Positions 44,675 through 55,086 of a stretch of DNA of 64,000 nucleotides are shown piece by piece. The notes below the pieces were generated by a model. That model had not been told where the DNA came from, did no database searches, and was given only the letters and a program-made list of their open reading frames with translations. The position numbers and the translations under genes are program-made. Source of the stretch: Kistimonas asteriae (GTDB taxonomy: Bacteria > Pseudomonadota > Gammaproteobacteria > Pseudomonadales > Endozoicomonadaceae); NCBI RefSeq assembly GCF_018263925.1, contig NZ_JAEVHF010000018.1, positions 1 to 64,000 of the forward strand, in the 5' to 3' direction. The first letter of the stretch is position 1; every line of letters begins with the position of its first letter.

Positions 44675-45547
44675 TTATTGCTTACCTGACGCGCTATTCA
44701 TGAACTGGAAGAACTCACTATCAGGCTCCAGCAGCAGGATGTCCGAGCTGCTGTCGAAGGTTTCGCGATAGGCTCTCAGGCTACGGTAGAACGAGTAGAA
44801 CTCTGTATCCTCACCATAAGCCTTGGAGTAGATAGCGGCTGCCTTGGCATCACCTTCACCGCGAGTCTTTTGAGAATCACGGTAAGCCGCAGCGATGATA
44901 ACCTGACGCTCACGATCCGCATTCGCGCGAATCGCCTTGGCCATCTCGCTACCCTTGGAGCGATACTCCTGGGCTTCCTTACGACGCTCAGATGACATCC
45001 GATCAAAGACCGAGTCGCTGACCTGAGGAGGCAGGTCAATCTTCTTGACCCGTACGTCCAGCACCTGCATACCCAGCCGCTCTACTGACCGGTTAAGGGT
45101 CTCAGTAATCTCGGTCATCAGCTCATCACGTTGACCGGATACGACCTCGTTCAATGTCAGAACACCAAACTTCTCCCTCAAGCGTGAACCCGCACGCTGG
45201 GACAGCAGGGTATTGGCACGGAATGCATCGCCGGACGTGGACCGGTAAAACTCCTGCACATTTGCGATACGCCACTTGATGTAGGCATCGACAATAACGG
45301 CTTTCTTCTCCTGAGTGAAGAAACGTTCCTGTGGCACATCCAGGGTCTGGATACGGCCATCGAACACACGCAGCTTGTCAATAAAAGGTATCTTGAAATG
45401 CAGCCCTGGCTTCACATCCGGCTTGACGATTTCACCAAAGCGCAGCAGTACCGCACGTTCACGCTCGGACACCACATACACACTGCTGATAACACCCAGT
45501 AATACGACACCGATCAGGATCAGGGCAGTCATGGCTTTAGAGTTCAT
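44675..45547 (-). CDS. hflC: FtsH-modulating membrane protein HflC
   Basis: The 290-aa SPFH/prohibitin-family protein has one N-terminal membrane helix (ALILIGVVLLGVISSVYVVSE) and a large periplasmic SPFH domain. With HflK it forms a cage around the FtsH protease and restrains degradation of membrane proteins. Its start overlaps the hflK stop (ATGA), so the two are translationally coupled. Confidence 0.95.
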   Translation of the reverse strand: MNSKAMTALILIGVVLLGVISSVYVVSERERAVLLRFGEIVKPDVKPGLHFKIPFIDKLRVFDGRIQTLDVPQERFFTQEKKAVIVDAYIKWRIANVQEFYRSTSGDAFRANTLLSQRAGSRLREKFGVLTLNEVVSGQRDELMTEITETLNRSVERLGMQVLDVRVKKIDLPPQVSDSVFDRMSSERRKEAQEYRSKGSEMAKAIRANADRERQVIIAAAYRDSQKTRGEGDAKAAAIYSKAYGEDTEFYSFYRSLRAYRETFDSSSDILLLEPDSEFFQFMNSASGKQ

Positions 45548-46716
45548 CGTACACTCCTCCCTGTCCGGGCATTGGATGCGCGACGGTTCAATTCAGCCGT
45601 GACACGATCCGCCAGCTCATCCAACTCCTGCGCTGTCAGCTCACCGGTGGCGCCGGTTGAGGAAGAACTCTTTTTCTGCTTCTCCATCAACTTATCCAGC
45701 GGCAGGTACATCATATTGTTACCACCTTTGACATCCACCAGCACCTTGCTGGTTGAGCCAAGAACATCCTGCATTGTGTCGAGATAGAGACGCTCACGGG
45801 TAACACCGGGCGCTTTCTTGTATTCCGCCAGCAGCTTTGTGAATCGTTCCGCCTCACCTTCTGAACGGGAAACCACCTCCTCACGGTAACCGTTAGCTTC
45901 CTCAAGGATACGCTGGGCATCACCTCGGGCTTCCGGCACGACCTGGTTGGCATAGGCCTCCGCTTCGTTCTTGGCGCGCTCCTCGTCCTCACGGGCACGG
46001 ATGACGTCATCGAACGCTGCCTGCACCTGCTTGGGTGGATGCGCACTTTCCACGTTGACCTTACTGATATACAGACCGGTACCGTAGTTGTTCAGGTAAG
46101 TCTGCAGACGCTCCTTAACTTCATCACCGAGCACCTCACGGCCTTCTGTCAACACGGAGTGCATTTCAGAACTACCAACCACATGGCGCAGCGCACTCTG
46201 AGTCGCCTCTTTCAAGGCTTTATCAGGGTTCGCAACATTCAGCACATAATCCTGCAGATTGGAAATGTTGTACTGGACCGATAACGCGACCTCGACGATA
46301 TTCTCATCTTCAGTCAGCATTTCCTGGCTGACCGGGTACGAACGGTATTCGGTTACCACGTCCTGAAATTTGGTTTCAAATGGCGGAAAATACATATGCA
46401 GACCAGGGTCGACAGTCTCTACATATTTACCAAAGCGGAGGATAACCGCCCGCTCCTTTTCGTCCACCACATAAATTGCGTTGAACAGGTACGCCACAAT
46501 CGCGATGACGACCGCGCCGACCACCAGGCCGCCACCGCCCCCACCACCGGAAGGACGCCTGCCTGAAGAAGGGCCACCCTTGCCACCAAAAATGCCGCTG
46601 AGTTTCTGTTGAAACTTGCGTAATGCCTCATCCAGATCCGGCGGACCCTGGTTACCACCACGGTTTCCACCACCCCAGGGATCCTGTTTATTTCCACCCG
46701 GCTCGTTCCAGGCCAT
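45544..46716 (-). CDS. hflK: FtsH-modulating membrane protein HflK
   Basis: The 390-aa partner of HflC has the Gly/Asn/Pro-rich cytoplasmic N-terminus (MAWNEPGGNKQDPWGGG), a polyglycine linker, one membrane helix (GLVVGAVVIAIVAYLFNAIYVV) and an SPFH domain ending in an Ala/Glu-rich helix. The ATG at 46716 was chosen for its GGAG ribosome-binding site and the conserved MAWNEPG start; the frame is open further upstream but not protein-like. Confidence 0.95.
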   Translation of the reverse strand: MAWNEPGGNKQDPWGGGNRGGNQGPPDLDEALRKFQQKLSGIFGGKGGPSSGRRPSGGGGGGGLVVGAVVIAIVAYLFNAIYVVDEKERAVILRFGKYVETVDPGLHMYFPPFETKFQDVVTEYRSYPVSQEMLTEDENIVEVALSVQYNISNLQDYVLNVANPDKALKEATQSALRHVVGSSEMHSVLTEGREVLGDEVKERLQTYLNNYGTGLYISKVNVESAHPPKQVQAAFDDVIRAREDEERAKNEAEAYANQVVPEARGDAQRILEEANGYREEVVSRSEGEAERFTKLLAEYKKAPGVTRERLYLDTMQDVLGSTSKVLVDVKGGNNMMYLPLDKLMEKQKKSSSSTGATGELTAQELDELADRVTAELNRRASNARTGRSVR

Positions 46717-47035
46717 AGAGTTCTCCGTCGTCAGAGTTGCACAACTACTGTCTGAGCATCCTGCAAGGATACAGGGAAAGAGCGGTGCCGCCACTACTAT
46801 CGGATAAAGATCCGAAAGCCGGTACGGCATAACGGCAGTTGCCCCTGGCATCCGCAGCCTTGTGGCTACGTTCCTGATTGCCAATAACGCAGATTGTAGA
46901 GTTTCACGGATACCGGAAGCAACCATGCGCGGTCAGCGAGCACCAGAATAGCAGAAGACCAAGCATGAATACGTACTTACCGATAATGCATCACTATACC
47001 ATTTTGTACCGTATTACCAATGCCATCAGACCGAA

Positions 47036-48331
47036 TTAATCCTGTTCAAGGACATAAGCAGAGGCATCCATCCCTTCCTGGTTGAGCAACCGAACCAGCT
47101 CATCACGGGGCATGCGTATTTCCAACAAAGGTTGTCCGTTGTCATCATACGCTTCGGACTGGACCACGCCCATGCCATACAGGCGCGCACGTAACCGCCC
47201 ATTGCCAAAGCCCAGTGGCACGCATTCATGAACAATGTCTCCGGCCAGCAGCTCGGCGACAGCCTGATGCACCAGCTCCAATCCCTGCCCATTCATCGCA
47301 GAGACCCAGACCCGACGCGGGCGACCGTGTTCATCCCGGTCAATGTGAGGTTCAACACCCGGCATCAGGTCGATCTTGTTATAGACATCCAGACGCGGCA
47401 GCTCATGGGCATCAATCTCTTCCAGCACCAAGGCCACTTGGTCAATGTTCTCCTGTCGCTCTGGATCATGACTGTCGATCACGTGCAACAGCAGATCAGC
47501 ACCCGCCGACTCTTCCAGCGTTGCCCGAAAAGCCTGTACCAGCTTATGCGGCAAATGACGTATAAATCCCACCGTATCGGCCAGGATAACAGAACCAAAA
47601 TCCACCATCTGAATCTTGCGCAGCGTCGGATCAAGGGTTGCAAACAGTTGATCGGCAGCATAGACATCCGATTCGGTCAGCACATTAAACAGTGTCGACT
47701 TGCCCGCATTGGTATAACCCACCAACGACACTAACGGTATCTCAGCCCGTTTACGGGAACGCCGGCTCTGATCACGCTGGCTGCGTACCTTATCCAGGCG
47801 CCGATGAATGGATTTGATGCGTACCCGCAACAACCGCCGATCCGTTTCCAGCTGGGTTTCCCCAGGACCGCGCAGACCGATCCCCCCTTTCTGGCGTTCC
47901 AGGTGGGTCCAGCCACGCACCAGCCGGGTACTCATGTGTTCCAGCTGCGCCAGCTCGACCTGCAACTTACCTTCATGGGTGCGGGCACGCTGAGCAAAGA
48001 TATCGAGAATAAGACCGGTTCGGTCAACCACGCGGCATTTCAGTTCACGCTCCAGGTTACGTTCCTGGCTGGGACTCAGTGCGTGGTTAAACAAAACCAC
48101 TTCCGCCCCGGTTGCAAGCACATGCTGACGGATCTCTTCCAGTTTACCGATACCGACAAAATAGCGGGGGCTGATGTTACCACCCGGTACCGTTAAAAAT
48201 GCAGCTTCTTCAACACCGGAGGAACGCACCAGTTCACGAAATTCGGAAGGATCTTCCCTGTCCTGTTCGTTATAGCATTCAGGGTGCACCAAGACCGCTT
48301 TTTCACCACCTTCATGGCGCTCAAAAAACAA
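47036..48331 (-). CDS. hflX: Ribosome-associated GTPase HflX
   Basis: This 431-aa GTPase splits stalled or heat-damaged 70S ribosomes. The glycine-rich N-terminal HflX domain (FNHALSPSQERNLE, GPGETQLETDRR) precedes the G domain with G1 GYTNAGKSTLFN, G3 DTVGFIRHLPH and G4 YNKIDLM. The start is TTG at 48331, supported by AGGAG 7 nt upstream. A strong terminator separates it from hfq, so it is probably expressed partly from its own promoter. Confidence 0.95.
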   Translation of the reverse strand: MFFERHEGGEKAVLVHPECYNEQDREDPSEFRELVRSSGVEEAAFLTVPGGNISPRYFVGIGKLEEIRQHVLATGAEVVLFNHALSPSQERNLERELKCRVVDRTGLILDIFAQRARTHEGKLQVELAQLEHMSTRLVRGWTHLERQKGGIGLRGPGETQLETDRRLLRVRIKSIHRRLDKVRSQRDQSRRSRKRAEIPLVSLVGYTNAGKSTLFNVLTESDVYAADQLFATLDPTLRKIQMVDFGSVILADTVGFIRHLPHKLVQAFRATLEESAGADLLLHVIDSHDPERQENIDQVALVLEEIDAHELPRLDVYNKIDLMPGVEPHIDRDEHGRPRRVWVSAMNGQGLELVHQAVAELLAGDIVHECVPLGFGNGRLRARLYGMGVVQSEAYDDNGQPLLEIRMPRDELVRLLNQEGMDASAYVLEQD

Positions 48332-48397
48332 ACTACAGCTCCTGATTAATCAATGGATAGGCGCAATATGCACGTATCAGCCGGTACTCGGCAACAA

Positions 48398-48437
48398 CAA
48401 AAAACCGGATACCGTTAGAAACGGTATCCGGTTTTTT
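48398..48437 (-). terminator. Terminator between hfq and hflX
   Basis: A long stem (AACCGGATACCGTT / AACGGTATCCGGTT) with a 3-nt loop is flanked by A and T runs on both sides. It lies between hfq and hflX and should end or attenuate the hfq transcript. Confidence 0.85.
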
Positions 48438-48523
48438 GCAAATCCTGTTAGGAGAGGTACGGAACTCGCCCGGGCGATTGCTCGTAAACAGCTCGAGATT
48501 CAGAGAGCACCAGACCTCAGGAT

Positions 48524-48769
48524 TCAGTCCTGAACCTCTTGTCCAGGCTCCTGCATGGGCAGGCGAACGGGACGACCTGGAACAACAGTGGAAACTGCGT
48601 GCTTATAAACCATCTGACTGACGGTGTTCTTCAGCAGGATCACGAACTGATCAAAAGACTCAATCTGACCCTGCAACTTGATGCCGTTAACCAGGTAAAT
48701 GGATACGGGTACTCGCTCTTTGCGAAGAACGTTGAGGTAAGGGTCTTGTAGGGAATGCCCTTTTGACAT
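48524..48769 (-). CDS. hfq: RNA chaperone Hfq
   Basis: The 81-aa Sm-like protein promotes sRNA-mRNA pairing. The Sm1 ([20 protein letters not shown]) and Sm2 ([10 protein letters not shown]) motifs are intact, and Gln8 of the proximal RNA site is in [10 protein letters not shown]. The C-terminal tail is short, as in Pseudomonas. A strong AGGAG sits ahead of the ATG at 48769. It lies between miaA and hflX, the canonical order. Confidence 0.97.
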   Translation of the reverse strand: MSKGHSLQDPYLNVLRKERVPVSIYLVNGIKLQGQIESFDQFVILLKNTVSQMVYKHAVSTVVPGRPVRLPMQEPGQEVQD

Positions 48770-49036
48770 TTCCGTACTCCTTCTTATTTGTCGAATTATT
48801 TAAAGCCTGTGCTCTAGTCCGATAAGACTGTATATCTAGAGTAGCATGTTCTTCCTGCGTAGACAGGAAATTGATCACTCCACATACAGCCTGCAAGGGT
48901 CGAGCAACCTTAGGTCAGGCACCTTATACGTACAATAAGTAATACTAGCTACTGCATGGCCAACTTGCAGATGACAATCAATAACCTGTGAGCCGTCTGA
49001 CCCTCGGCACATCAGCCTTCCGAAAAACCATGTCCT

Positions 49037-49993
49037 CTATGTGAGGTTAGGGGTGATAACTTTCAAGGCGTCATCCACCAGATTCGGTGACAGGCTGTCT
49101 AGCCAGTTGAGGTCAGGCCAGCTCCGCAACCAGGTCAGCTGACGTTTTGCCAGTTGCCGTGTTGCGATCACACTACGTTCGACCATCTCATCGAATGTTA
49201 GTTCCCCTGCCAGATGCTCCCATGCCTGCCGGTAACCGACAGAACGAATCGCCGGCAGTTTGCAGTCCAGATCACCGCGGGCATATAAATGATTCATCTC
49301 ATCCATAAAGCCCTGTTCGAGCATCTGGTGAAAGCGCAGCGCAATCCGTTCATGCAAAACCCTGCGTTCTTCAGGGGCAACGGCCAGGTTGATCAGGCGG
49401 TAGGGGAAATCATCACCGCCAGCCTTATTTTCAGCCTGCTCTTCTCGCAGTTCCGTCATGGTCCGGCCACTGACCAGATAAACTTCCAACGCACGGGATA
49501 ACCGTTGTGGATCCGTCGGGTGAATCCTGGCAGCAGACACCGGGTCAACCGCAGTCAACCGTTCATGCACGGCAGGCCAACCCTCTTGCCCTGCCTGTGC
49601 CATGATTTCCTGACGCACTTTGTCATCAGCCGCCGGCAATTCCGCCAGACCATCCCGAAGCGTTTTGAAATACAGCATGGTACCGCCGACCAGCAGCGGG
49701 ATACGCCTTTTCCCGGAAATGTCCGCCATTTCATTCAGTGCATCCTGACGGAACTCAGCCGCAGAATACGGTTCGGACGGATCCCGGATATCAATCAGCC
49801 GATGGGGCGCCTTGGCCAGTAATTCAGCATCCGGCTTGGCAGAACCGATATCCATTCCGCGGTACACCAGGGCAGAATCAACGCTGATGATGTCACAATG
49901 CAGCCGTTGCGCGAGCGATACCGCCAGATCCGTTTTCCCGGAAGCCGTTGGCCCCATGAGGAAGATGGCGAGAGGTTTGCGGTTATCGGTCAT
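49037..49993 (-). CDS. miaA: tRNA dimethylallyltransferase MiaA
   Basis: The 318-aa enzyme adds a dimethylallyl group to A37 of tRNAs that read U-starting codons. The P-loop [12 protein letters not shown], the [16 protein letters not shown] substrate motif and LVGGTMLYF are present. The C-terminal SVGYRQAW and [13 protein letters not shown] motifs close the family pattern. In most relatives miaA directly follows mutL; here a plus-strand gene lies between them. Confidence 0.96.
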   Translation of the reverse strand: MTDNRKPLAIFLMGPTASGKTDLAVSLAQRLHCDIISVDSALVYRGMDIGSAKPDAELLAKAPHRLIDIRDPSEPYSAAEFRQDALNEMADISGKRRIPLLVGGTMLYFKTLRDGLAELPAADDKVRQEIMAQAGQEGWPAVHERLTAVDPVSAARIHPTDPQRLSRALEVYLVSGRTMTELREEQAENKAGGDDFPYRLINLAVAPEERRVLHERIALRFHQMLEQGFMDEMNHLYARGDLDCKLPAIRSVGYRQAWEHLAGELTFDEMVERSVIATRQLAKRQLTWLRSWPDLNWLDSLSPNLVDDALKVITPNLT

Positions 49994-50169
49994 AAAAACA
50001 AGTACAACTATCTTACATTCAAATAAAAAATTAAGCCGTGCATTCTAATCGAAACCGCCTGCCAGGGTGATCCTTTTATCTTATCTTTACGTCTTGCAAT
50101 GACTTGCTCCTGAGCATCCAGCCATTAGAATTCCGCCCCTTCTGTTTGATAAGCGTACTCAAGGATGCC

Positions 50170-50841
50170 ATGGCCAATTTTAATACACACCTGAGCCTCG
50201 CGGGCATTGGCAGCGGTTTACTTGCCAGTGCCGCCATAGCAGCCGGTGTCTCGACAACCAGCGAAGGCATGGTGCTCTGGCTCACCGGTACTCTTGGCGG
50301 CCTTCTACCGGATGTGGATGCCGATAACTCCTCATCCCTGAAAGTGGTTTTTAACTGTATTGCCCTGCTGTTGACGGTGGTGATTATCGTGCGCCTCAGT
50401 CACACCCAGCCACTGACACAAGTCTGGTTGATCATCATAGGCGTCTATCTCTGCCTGCGCTGGCTCGCACTGCCGCTTTTCAAACAATTCACGGTACACC
50501 GAGGCAGTTGGCATTCGCTGTTGACCGGTCTGACGCTCAGTTTACTTGTGACAGATATCGCCTGGCATGTGGTCGGTGTCAGTGCCACCTTTGCCTGGCT
50601 GTTGGGAATTTTCCTGGGGGTTGGTTTCCTGATCCACCTGTTGCTGGATGAGATCTACGCGTTTGATATTTCCGGCACCCGGTTCAAGCGCTCATTCGGG
50701 TCTGCCTGCAAACCCATTCCACTCAGCCAGCCGGTAGTATCCGGTGCACTATTACTCATCTGTGCCATGCTGGTTACCTGGCTTCCTCCACTTGCCGTAC
50801 TGAAAGCCAGTCTTGCCACCTTTAGATCGATTCCGCTTTAA
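50170..50841 (+). CDS. YdjM-like membrane-bound metal-dependent hydrolase family protein
   Basis: This 223-aa membrane protein matches the YdjM/DUF457 group. It has an N-terminal [13 protein letters not shown] segment with a conserved His, a [13 protein letters not shown] motif, and HRGSWHSLL plus [14 protein letters not shown] histidine/aspartate motifs between helices. These residues could bind a metal. E. coli ydjM is SOS-regulated, but no LexA box was recognised here. The ATG at 50170 follows AAGGA. It lies opposite in direction to mutL and miaA, and its stop overlaps the mutL stop by 4 bp. Confidence 0.8.
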   Translation: MANFNTHLSLAGIGSGLLASAAIAAGVSTTSEGMVLWLTGTLGGLLPDVDADNSSSLKVVFNCIALLLTVVIIVRLSHTQPLTQVWLIIIGVYLCLRWLALPLFKQFTVHRGSWHSLLTGLTLSLLVTDIAWHVVGVSATFAWLLGIFLGVGFLIHLLLDEIYAFDISGTRFKRSFGSACKPIPLSQPVVSGALLLICAMLVTWLPPLAVLKASLATFRSIPL

Positions 50842-52757
50842 CGGCCGCGTAAAAACAACTTATCCAGCTCTTCCAGAGAGAGCTGCGTCCAGGTTGGTCG
50901 CCCATGATTGCACTGTCCACTGCGCTCGGTGTGTTCCATATCCCGCAGCAGCGCATTCATTTCCGGCACCGTTAGACGACGATTGGCACGTACAGAGCCG
51001 TGGCAGGCCATAGTAGCCAGCAATTCGTTGATATGGGCTTCGATGCGATCACTGGCGCCATGTGTAGTGAAGTCCGCAATCACATCGCGTACGAGTTTTT
51101 CTACATCCGCGCCACGCAGTAATGCAGGTATCTGTCGTACAACCATCGTCTCTGGCCCCATACGCTCAAGTACAAAACCAAGACGACGAATCTGTTCATC
51201 ATGCTCTTCGGCGGCATCAGCCTCACGACTGCTGACGGCAAGGGAATCGGGAACCAGCAACGGTTGTGTTTTGATCCCCTGCTCATGCCAGGATGTTTTC
51301 ATGCGTTCATAGGTAATACGCTCATGGGCGGCATGCATATCGACCAACACCAACCCATGCTGGTTTTCAGACAGAATATAAATGCCTTTCAGTTGAGCAA
51401 TAGCAAAGCCCAGGGGAGGAATATCCTCGTCATCACTAACCGGCAAGGAAGCGGTCACCTGCCCAATACCGGTTTCGCCAGACTGTTCTGCCGGCTCATG
51501 CAGGTTGCGATAAGCATTCAATTGCTCGCGAACCGGCATCGCGTCAGGCTTTCGGTCAACGGAGTAACTGTAACTTTGCTGTACAGGTGACACACTGCCA
51601 CCCGCAGAGAGTGAAGACGCCGCAAATGAGGAGGATGGTGCAGAAACGGGTTGCTGCAGTTGCATCCGCTCTTGTCCCCCAAACTCTCCGGCATCAATCC
51701 CACTGATGGTCGCAGGCCTGGATTGCACGACAGACTGAGGCAACTGATCTTCCGGACGCACTTCTGCCAGCACCCGATTCAGTGTGCTGTAGAGAAAGTT
51801 ATGCACCATACGACCATCACGGAAGCGCACTTCATGCTTGGTCGGATGCACATTCACATCCACCTGCGCCGGATCCAGTTCCAGAAACAGCACAAACACC
51901 GGATGACGGCCACCATACAGTACATCCCGGTAGGCCTGACGAACCGCATGCGCCACCAGCTTATCTTTAACTGTACGACCATTGACGTAGAAATACTGCA
52001 AATCCGCCTGGGCACGGGAAAAGGTCGGCAACCCTACCCAGCCCCAGAGACGCAAGCCCGATGCTTCAACATCCACCGCCACAGCATTCTCGATAAACTT
52101 CGCCCCGAAGATGCTGGCAACACGCCGCTCTTTTTCCGCCTGGGTTTTCGCCGGTCGTAGCTGGTGAATCACCCGCTGGTTATGGCGCAGGGTAAAACCG
52201 ACATCGTAACGGCTCAGCGCCAGCCGCCGAATCACTTCTTCCAGATGGCTGAATTCCGTTTTTTCAGTCCGCAGGAACTTGCGCCGTGCCGGTGTGTTAA
52301 AAAACAGATCACGGACTTCGACCGTGGTACCAATGGGATGCGGCGCCGGTTTCTGCACCGTTTCCATATCTCGTCCTTCAGCAAACACCTGCCAGCCGGA
52401 TTCCTGCCCTTCCACATTGGACGTCAGGGTCAGGCGGGCCACGGAACTGATACTAGCCAGCGCTTCCCCCCGGAAGCCCAAAGTCCCTACCGCTTCCAGG
52501 TCTTCCAGTGCGCTGATCTTGCTGGTCGCATGCCGACTCAGTGAAAGCGCCAGGTCATCCTGAGGAATACCGTGGCCGTTGTCGCGAATCTTGATTTGTT
52601 TAACGCCGCCAGCTTCCACATCCACTTCAAGGCGATCTGCACCTGCGTCCAGGCTGTTTTCCAGCAACTCCTTGACCACGGATGCCGGCCGCTCCACCAC
52701 CTCACCGGCGGCGATTTGGTTGGCAAGACGGGGGCTTAACAAATGGATTCTGCGCAT
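50838..52757 (-). CDS. mutL: DNA mismatch repair protein MutL
   Basis: This 639-aa GHKL ATPase couples MutS to downstream repair. The N-terminal ATPase motifs are intact: [32 protein letters not shown] and [21 protein letters not shown] variable Ser/Gln-rich linker precedes the C-terminal dimerisation domain. The endonuclease DQHAxxE motif of MutH-less species is not seen as such; [12 protein letters not shown] occupies that position. The ATG at 52757 is used in preference to a TTG 12 bp upstream. Confidence 0.95.
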   Translation of the reverse strand: MRRIHLLSPRLANQIAAGEVVERPASVVKELLENSLDAGADRLEVDVEAGGVKQIKIRDNGHGIPQDDLALSLSRHATSKISALEDLEAVGTLGFRGEALASISSVARLTLTSNVEGQESGWQVFAEGRDMETVQKPAPHPIGTTVEVRDLFFNTPARRKFLRTEKTEFSHLEEVIRRLALSRYDVGFTLRHNQRVIHQLRPAKTQAEKERRVASIFGAKFIENAVAVDVEASGLRLWGWVGLPTFSRAQADLQYFYVNGRTVKDKLVAHAVRQAYRDVLYGGRHPVFVLFLELDPAQVDVNVHPTKHEVRFRDGRMVHNFLYSTLNRVLAEVRPEDQLPQSVVQSRPATISGIDAGEFGGQERMQLQQPVSAPSSSFAASSLSAGGSVSPVQQSYSYSVDRKPDAMPVREQLNAYRNLHEPAEQSGETGIGQVTASLPVSDDEDIPPLGFAIAQLKGIYILSENQHGLVLVDMHAAHERITYERMKTSWHEQGIKTQPLLVPDSLAVSSREADAAEEHDEQIRRLGFVLERMGPETMVVRQIPALLRGADVEKLVRDVIADFTTHGASDRIEAHINELLATMACHGSVRANRRLTVPEMNALLRDMEHTERSGQCNHGRPTWTQLSLEELDKLFLRGR

Positions 52758-52854
52758 GATACTCGGCAACGGAAAGCACTCTGTGAATTCAGCCCAACAT
52801 TATGCACCACTGCTGCCGGGAGTCGTAGCGCAAGCCGGAAAATATCCGAACCGT

Positions 52855-53523
52855 TTAACGACTGAGGTATTTGTCCTCATTGAAGGTACGCACAATATCT
52901 GGCGCAAATACGGTAGCCGCAGTCACTACTGTGCCGTTGAGAAACCCCTCGGGGAAGGCCAGCATGAACAGGTAGGGAGTAATGTTCGCCAGGGAAGCAT
53001 GCAGCAATTCGGCGCCCGGCCAGAATGATAATCCGACCAAAACAGTAGCACTGACAATAACCGATAAAATCGCACCGATAAAACCACCGCCCAGCATATA
53101 GGCATACAGGTTAGTAAACGGCAATTTTTCGATACACCAGAGCACCAGCCTGCTGACGGATGCTGGAACAATAACGATCAACATCAGGTTAATCCCCAGA
53201 CTGTATGCATCAGACAGATCTAGCAGCAGTAGACAACATTGAGCAATACAACCAGCAACGACCGCGAGACTCCAGCCAAACAACACAACAACGGCGGTAA
53301 TACCCAGCATGTGGATCGTAATACCTGCGCCTGATAGCCTAACGCCCAATACCCAGAAACCCACCAAAAGCAGTATGGCTGCATAGAGACTGTGCTGCCG
53401 GGAAGCCTTCGCCTTTACTGCCTGCCACGGCGCAAAAAACAATGCTGCCAGCACTGAAATCAGGCTCAAAAACAAGCTACTGTATGCGAGAATCGCGGGG
53501 ATCAGCGCGCTATCCAGATGCAT
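52855..53523 (-). CDS. CbiM-like energy-coupling factor permease
   Basis: The 222-aa protein has about six membrane helices and an N-terminus MHLDSALIPA, which resembles the MHI-start of CbiM/NikM substrate-binding components of cobalt/nickel ECF transporters. The usual second conserved metal-binding His is not obvious at position 2 as in CbiM (MHI), though His2 here is. No ATPase or CbiQ partner is adjacent. The ATG at 53523 places the MH motif at the N-terminus as metal binding requires; the longer frame does not. The substrate is uncertain. Confidence 0.65.
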   Translation of the reverse strand: MHLDSALIPAILAYSSLFLSLISVLAALFFAPWQAVKAKASRQHSLYAAILLLVGFWVLGVRLSGAGITIHMLGITAVVVLFGWSLAVVAGCIAQCCLLLLDLSDAYSLGINLMLIVIVPASVSRLVLWCIEKLPFTNLYAYMLGGGFIGAILSVIVSATVLVGLSFWPGAELLHASLANITPYLFMLAFPEGFLNGTVVTAATVFAPDIVRTFNEDKYLSR

Positions 53524-53698
53524 TTTACGCCTCATTGCAGCAGTAAAGAGAAAATGACTGTACCCGCTTCCCGTTACTATCGGAACAACCAGCAGGTATT
53601 TCACTATTGAGCTTGAGTTATTTGATCCGTAATAACGAAAAACACAAAAAATGCCAACAAAGATTAAACCTCCTCAATAATTATTTAGCTATGATCAT

Positions 53699-54433
53699 AT
53701 GCCAGCGCCTCTTACCCTTTTGACAGTTTTCCTTAGCAATCACTTACCTATTTATCAGTCCATAATCATGCTTCCGTTAACGGGAATTTTTACAGAAAGA
53801 TGTGACCACATATTTTATGTGGCAACAGTACAACTTATAAAGGTCGCTACAGCCAAACTATATCAACTATTGGATATTCTCATGCAAATAAGCTCAACAG
53901 GTCAGCCAAGATATAGCGTTATCACTAATGCGGGCTTTATAGTCCATACGAAACATATAAATCCAGGCACCTGCAGCGCAATGCTAATTGATGCAATCAT
54001 GTGCTCATCGTGCAAAGAGCCCAGGATATATCAAGAACCACTCGTTACCCGGTGCTGTTGCAAAGTGATTTGTTCCCAGTGCAGTGTTAAATTTAAACGC
54101 AAGAACAACATCAAAAAACTGGTAAGGCCTACGCATGAAAACCCTTTAAAATGTCCCTACTGCGATGAAAAAACACAGGGGCGATTAAGAAATCACCATA
54201 CCTATTTAAAACTCATTGATACTAGCTCACTCAAGACCATTTCCAGCCTACCTGTAGAGTGTCCGTCCTGCTCACATGATTTCAACGCACATAGCATCAA
54301 CAAACACATTGCCAATACGCATCCTGAAATAAAACGAGATGGTTCAGGACTGATATCACGTCAACTAGAGATTATAGGCTTCCTGAAAGAAACCACTACA
54401 CGCTGCCAAGACTGGCGCGAAATGAGCAAATAG
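53699..54433 (+). CDS. RING-finger plus C2H2 zinc-finger protein (E3 ligase-like)
   Basis: The protein (up to 244 aa) holds a RING-type cross-brace: C102-x2-C105-x13-C119-x-C121-x3-C125-x2-C128-x23-C152-P-Y-C155, with Cys in place of the usual His. A classic C2H2 finger follows: C188-x2-C191-x11-H203-x4-H208. The order RING then zinc finger recalls TRAF-type or RING-UIM E3 ligases. RING domains recruit E2 enzymes and are eukaryotic; a bacterial copy would be expected to act in a host cell. The true start is unclear: ATGs at 53699, 53768 and 53883 are possible and none has a clear ribosome-binding site. A secreted protein gene follows 28 bp downstream. Confidence 0.7.
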   Translation: MPAPLTLLTVFLSNHLPIYQSIIMLPLTGIFTERCDHIFYVATVQLIKVATAKLYQLLDILMQISSTGQPRYSVITNAGFIVHTKHINPGTCSAMLIDAIMCSSCKEPRIYQEPLVTRCCCKVICSQCSVKFKRKNNIKKLVRPTHENPLKCPYCDEKTQGRLRNHHTYLKLIDTSSLKTISSLPVECPSCSHDFNAHSINKHIANTHPEIKRDGSGLISRQLEIIGFLKETTTRCQDWREMSK

Positions 54434-54461
54434 AACTGATTTACCAGAGGTAATTATCGAC

Positions 54462-54929
54462 ATGAATATGATCAAACAAGCAACCAGTAACATTATATTA
54501 ATAGCAATATTATCTCCCTTATCCGCTGTTGCAGAGCTGATTAACCTACTGCCGGGGAGCAATATCACAGTACAGGAAATCTATAACGACGCTATTCAAA
54601 CAACAACAATATACTGTAGCGCTTATCCACCTGGCTATTCCGACCCGCGAACCACCTTCAGTATAAAAAAACAGGGAGAGCGATATCAGGTAATCATGAA
54701 CGGCCATGTAGCAGAGACTAACTATTTTTTTAATAATGCACTCAACACTTTAAAAATACTTATGGCAGACATAAATCCATGGGATATAACGCAGGCTAGC
54801 TGTAGCATTCAACAGTCAGGTAGCAACTACCAGGTCATGATTAATCAGGATGTCGCAGAGGTTAATTACTTTTTCAACAATGCACACACTACTCTGAAAC
54901 AGCTTCGAGAAGCAGGTATTTGCCGTTAG
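54462..54929 (+). CDS. Secreted protein with a 48-residue internal duplication
   Basis: The 155-aa protein starts with a signal peptide (KQATSNIILIAILSPLSAVAEL, cleavage probably after AVA, residue 24). Two homologous units follow: residues 67-100 (SIKKQGERYQVIMNGHVAET NYFFNNALNTLKIL) and 115-148 (SIQQSGSNYQVMINQDVAEV NYFFNNAHTTLKQL), each after a Cys (52 and 114). The sequence is otherwise unrecognised. It should be periplasmic or exported. It lies 28 bp after the RING gene on the same strand, so the two may be co-transcribed. Confidence 0.75.
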   Translation: MNMIKQATSNIILIAILSPLSAVAELINLLPGSNITVQEIYNDAIQTTTIYCSAYPPGYSDPRTTFSIKKQGERYQVIMNGHVAETNYFFNNALNTLKILMADINPWDITQASCSIQQSGSNYQVMINQDVAEVNYFFNNAHTTLKQLREAGICR

Positions 54930-55037
54930 CTATACCCATCGACTATTAAACTACATTGCGTTGAGAAACACGCAATACTTCTACAACCTTATAATACGCA
55001 CACACACTTGAGTCCCTTTATGCTTGATCCAGCAGAT

Positions 55038-55066
55038 GTTTTTTGGCCGATCACAAGACCGGCCAA
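55038..55066 (-). terminator. Terminator of the hcp-hcr operon
   Basis: On the minus strand TTGGCCG and CGGCCAA pair around a 10-nt loop and are followed by a T-run. It lies just downstream of the hcr stop. Confidence 0.75.
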
Positions 55067-55086
55067 TAACATCACTACTTACGCCA

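Noticed and set aside
52855..53604. Longer start for the CbiM-like protein at 53604
   Set aside because: It would add 27 residues before the MH motif, which must be N-terminal for metal binding in this family.
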